The notes beneath the pieces were generated by a model that worked only from the letters and a program-made list of their open reading frames with translations, was not told where the DNA came from and searched no databases. From contig DBDG01000056.1 in assembly GCA_002293475.1 (NCBI GenBank), forward strand, positions 1-5,997: 5,997 nt of DNA, read 5' to 3'. Each line of letters opens with the position of its first letter. The stretch's first letter is position 1. The translations under genes were made by a program, and so were the position numbers. The DNA comes from Lachnospiraceae bacterium UBA938 (GTDB lineage Bacteria > Bacillota > Clostridia > Lachnospirales > Lachnospiraceae). Of this stretch, positions 5,786 through 5,997 are shown piece after piece.

Positions 5786-5810
5786 CAAATTGTCAAGGAT
5801 TTATTAATCA
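5786..5810 (+). repeat. 25-bp imperfect direct repeat, copy 2 (intergenic)
   Basis: This copy matches the ATPase 3' end at 5308-5332 in 23 of 25 positions. Read in the equivalent frame it gives QIVKDLLI against QLVKDVLI in the ATPase, so both differences are conservative at protein level. The frame then runs on a few codons (TTTFKNN) to a stop at 5831-5833. It lies 20-45 bp beyond the stop of the - strand TPR gene. It may be the fossil tail of a homologous gene, or a junction left by insertion or duplication. Confidence 0.85.
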
Positions 5811-5829
5811 CTACTACATTCAAAAATAA

Positions 5830-5997
5830 TTAACTATTTTCTATATGTTCAATACGTTCTTTTACAAATTTGGTATTAGGATGATCTGGCCCCAGTTTTT
5901 TTTCAAATGCTAAAAATGTTTTTTTTAAAAAATCTAGTGCCTTGGGGTAATCGCCTTGGCTGTCATATACTCCAGCGATGTTGCCGTAGGTGATGGC
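5830..5997 (-). CDS. TPR-repeat protein, C-terminal end (partial at window edge)
   Basis: The last 55 codons of a gene that enters from the right edge on the - strand, with its TAA at 5832-5830. The visible protein begins AITYGNIAGVYDSQGDYPKA, continues with LDFLKKTFLAFEKKLGPDHP, and ends KERIEHIENS. YGNIAGVYDSQGDYPKALDFLKKTF is a classic 34-residue TPR pattern. LGPDHPNT is the linker typical of the kinesin-light-chain/NB-ARC-associated TPR class (TPR_12 type), where the repeats end in a short helix. Such repeats mediate protein-protein contacts; the N-terminal effector or sensor domain, if any, lies outside the window. Codon use is more AT-rich than in the ABC operon. No clear terminator was seen after the stop. 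Confidence 0.85.
   Translation of the reverse strand, partial: AITYGNIAGVYDSQGDYPKALDFLKKTFLAFEKKLGPDHPNTKFVKERIEHIENS

Noticed and set aside
5768..5796. Second - strand TTGACA inside repeat copy 2 as a promoter
   Set aside because: No -10-like element at 16-18 bp spacing (the 17-bp position reads GAAATT).

Overview
The window carries a five-gene ABC importer operon of the peptide/nickel (Dpp/Opp/Nik) family on the + strand, followed by a short AT-rich junction with gene fragments and a likely toxin/antisense-RNA locus, and ends inside a TPR-protein gene on the - strand. The substrate-binding protein has a lipobox, the promoters look like sigma-A promoters, and the ribosome sites are purine-rich. 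Together with WG-repeat and holin-like-toxin sequences, this points to a member of the Bacillota, plausibly an anaerobic clostridial or Negativicutes lineage. That assignment is an inference from style, not from a marker gene.

Layout. Positions 1-163: upstream region with three 11-bp tandem repeats (43-75) just ahead of a promoter (87-115). 164-1690: lipoprotein solute-binding protein. 1691-1817: gap holding most of a four-copy 18-bp repeat array and two small palindromes. 1818-2762 and 2821-3624: two DppB/DppC-type permeases. 3621-4442 and 4549-5337: two ATPases, separated by a gap in which the ribosome-binding region is tandemly duplicated (29 bp x 2). The binding protein would deliver substrate to the two-permease channel, and the two ATPases would power uptake. 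Subunit sizes (508, 314, 267, 273, 262 aa) fit nickel/metallophore-type importers better than classical Dpp/Opp systems, whose ATPases are longer. The substrate cannot be read from this window.

From 5338 onward the base composition drops visibly and the gene style changes. A start-less WG-repeat fragment (about 5364-5504) runs into a 29-31 codon hydrophobic ORF that resembles the putative holin-like (Hol_Tox) type I toxins. Immediately downstream is a strong GC hairpin. Facing it on the - strand is a TTGACA-17 bp-TATTCT promoter that would make an antisense RNA of roughly 85-90 nt ending at the same hairpin. This is the architecture of a type I toxin-antitoxin locus with convergent RNAs. The junction is bracketed by an imperfect 25-bp direct repeat (23/25), one copy being the last codons of the second ATPase gene. 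The window closes with the C-terminal 55 codons of a TPR protein on the - strand.

The most notable points are the toxin/antisense locus, the direct-repeat bracket around it, and the fact that several non-coding gaps each contain a different short tandem duplication. No CRISPR array, tRNA, rRNA, insertion sequence or recognised riboswitch was seen.
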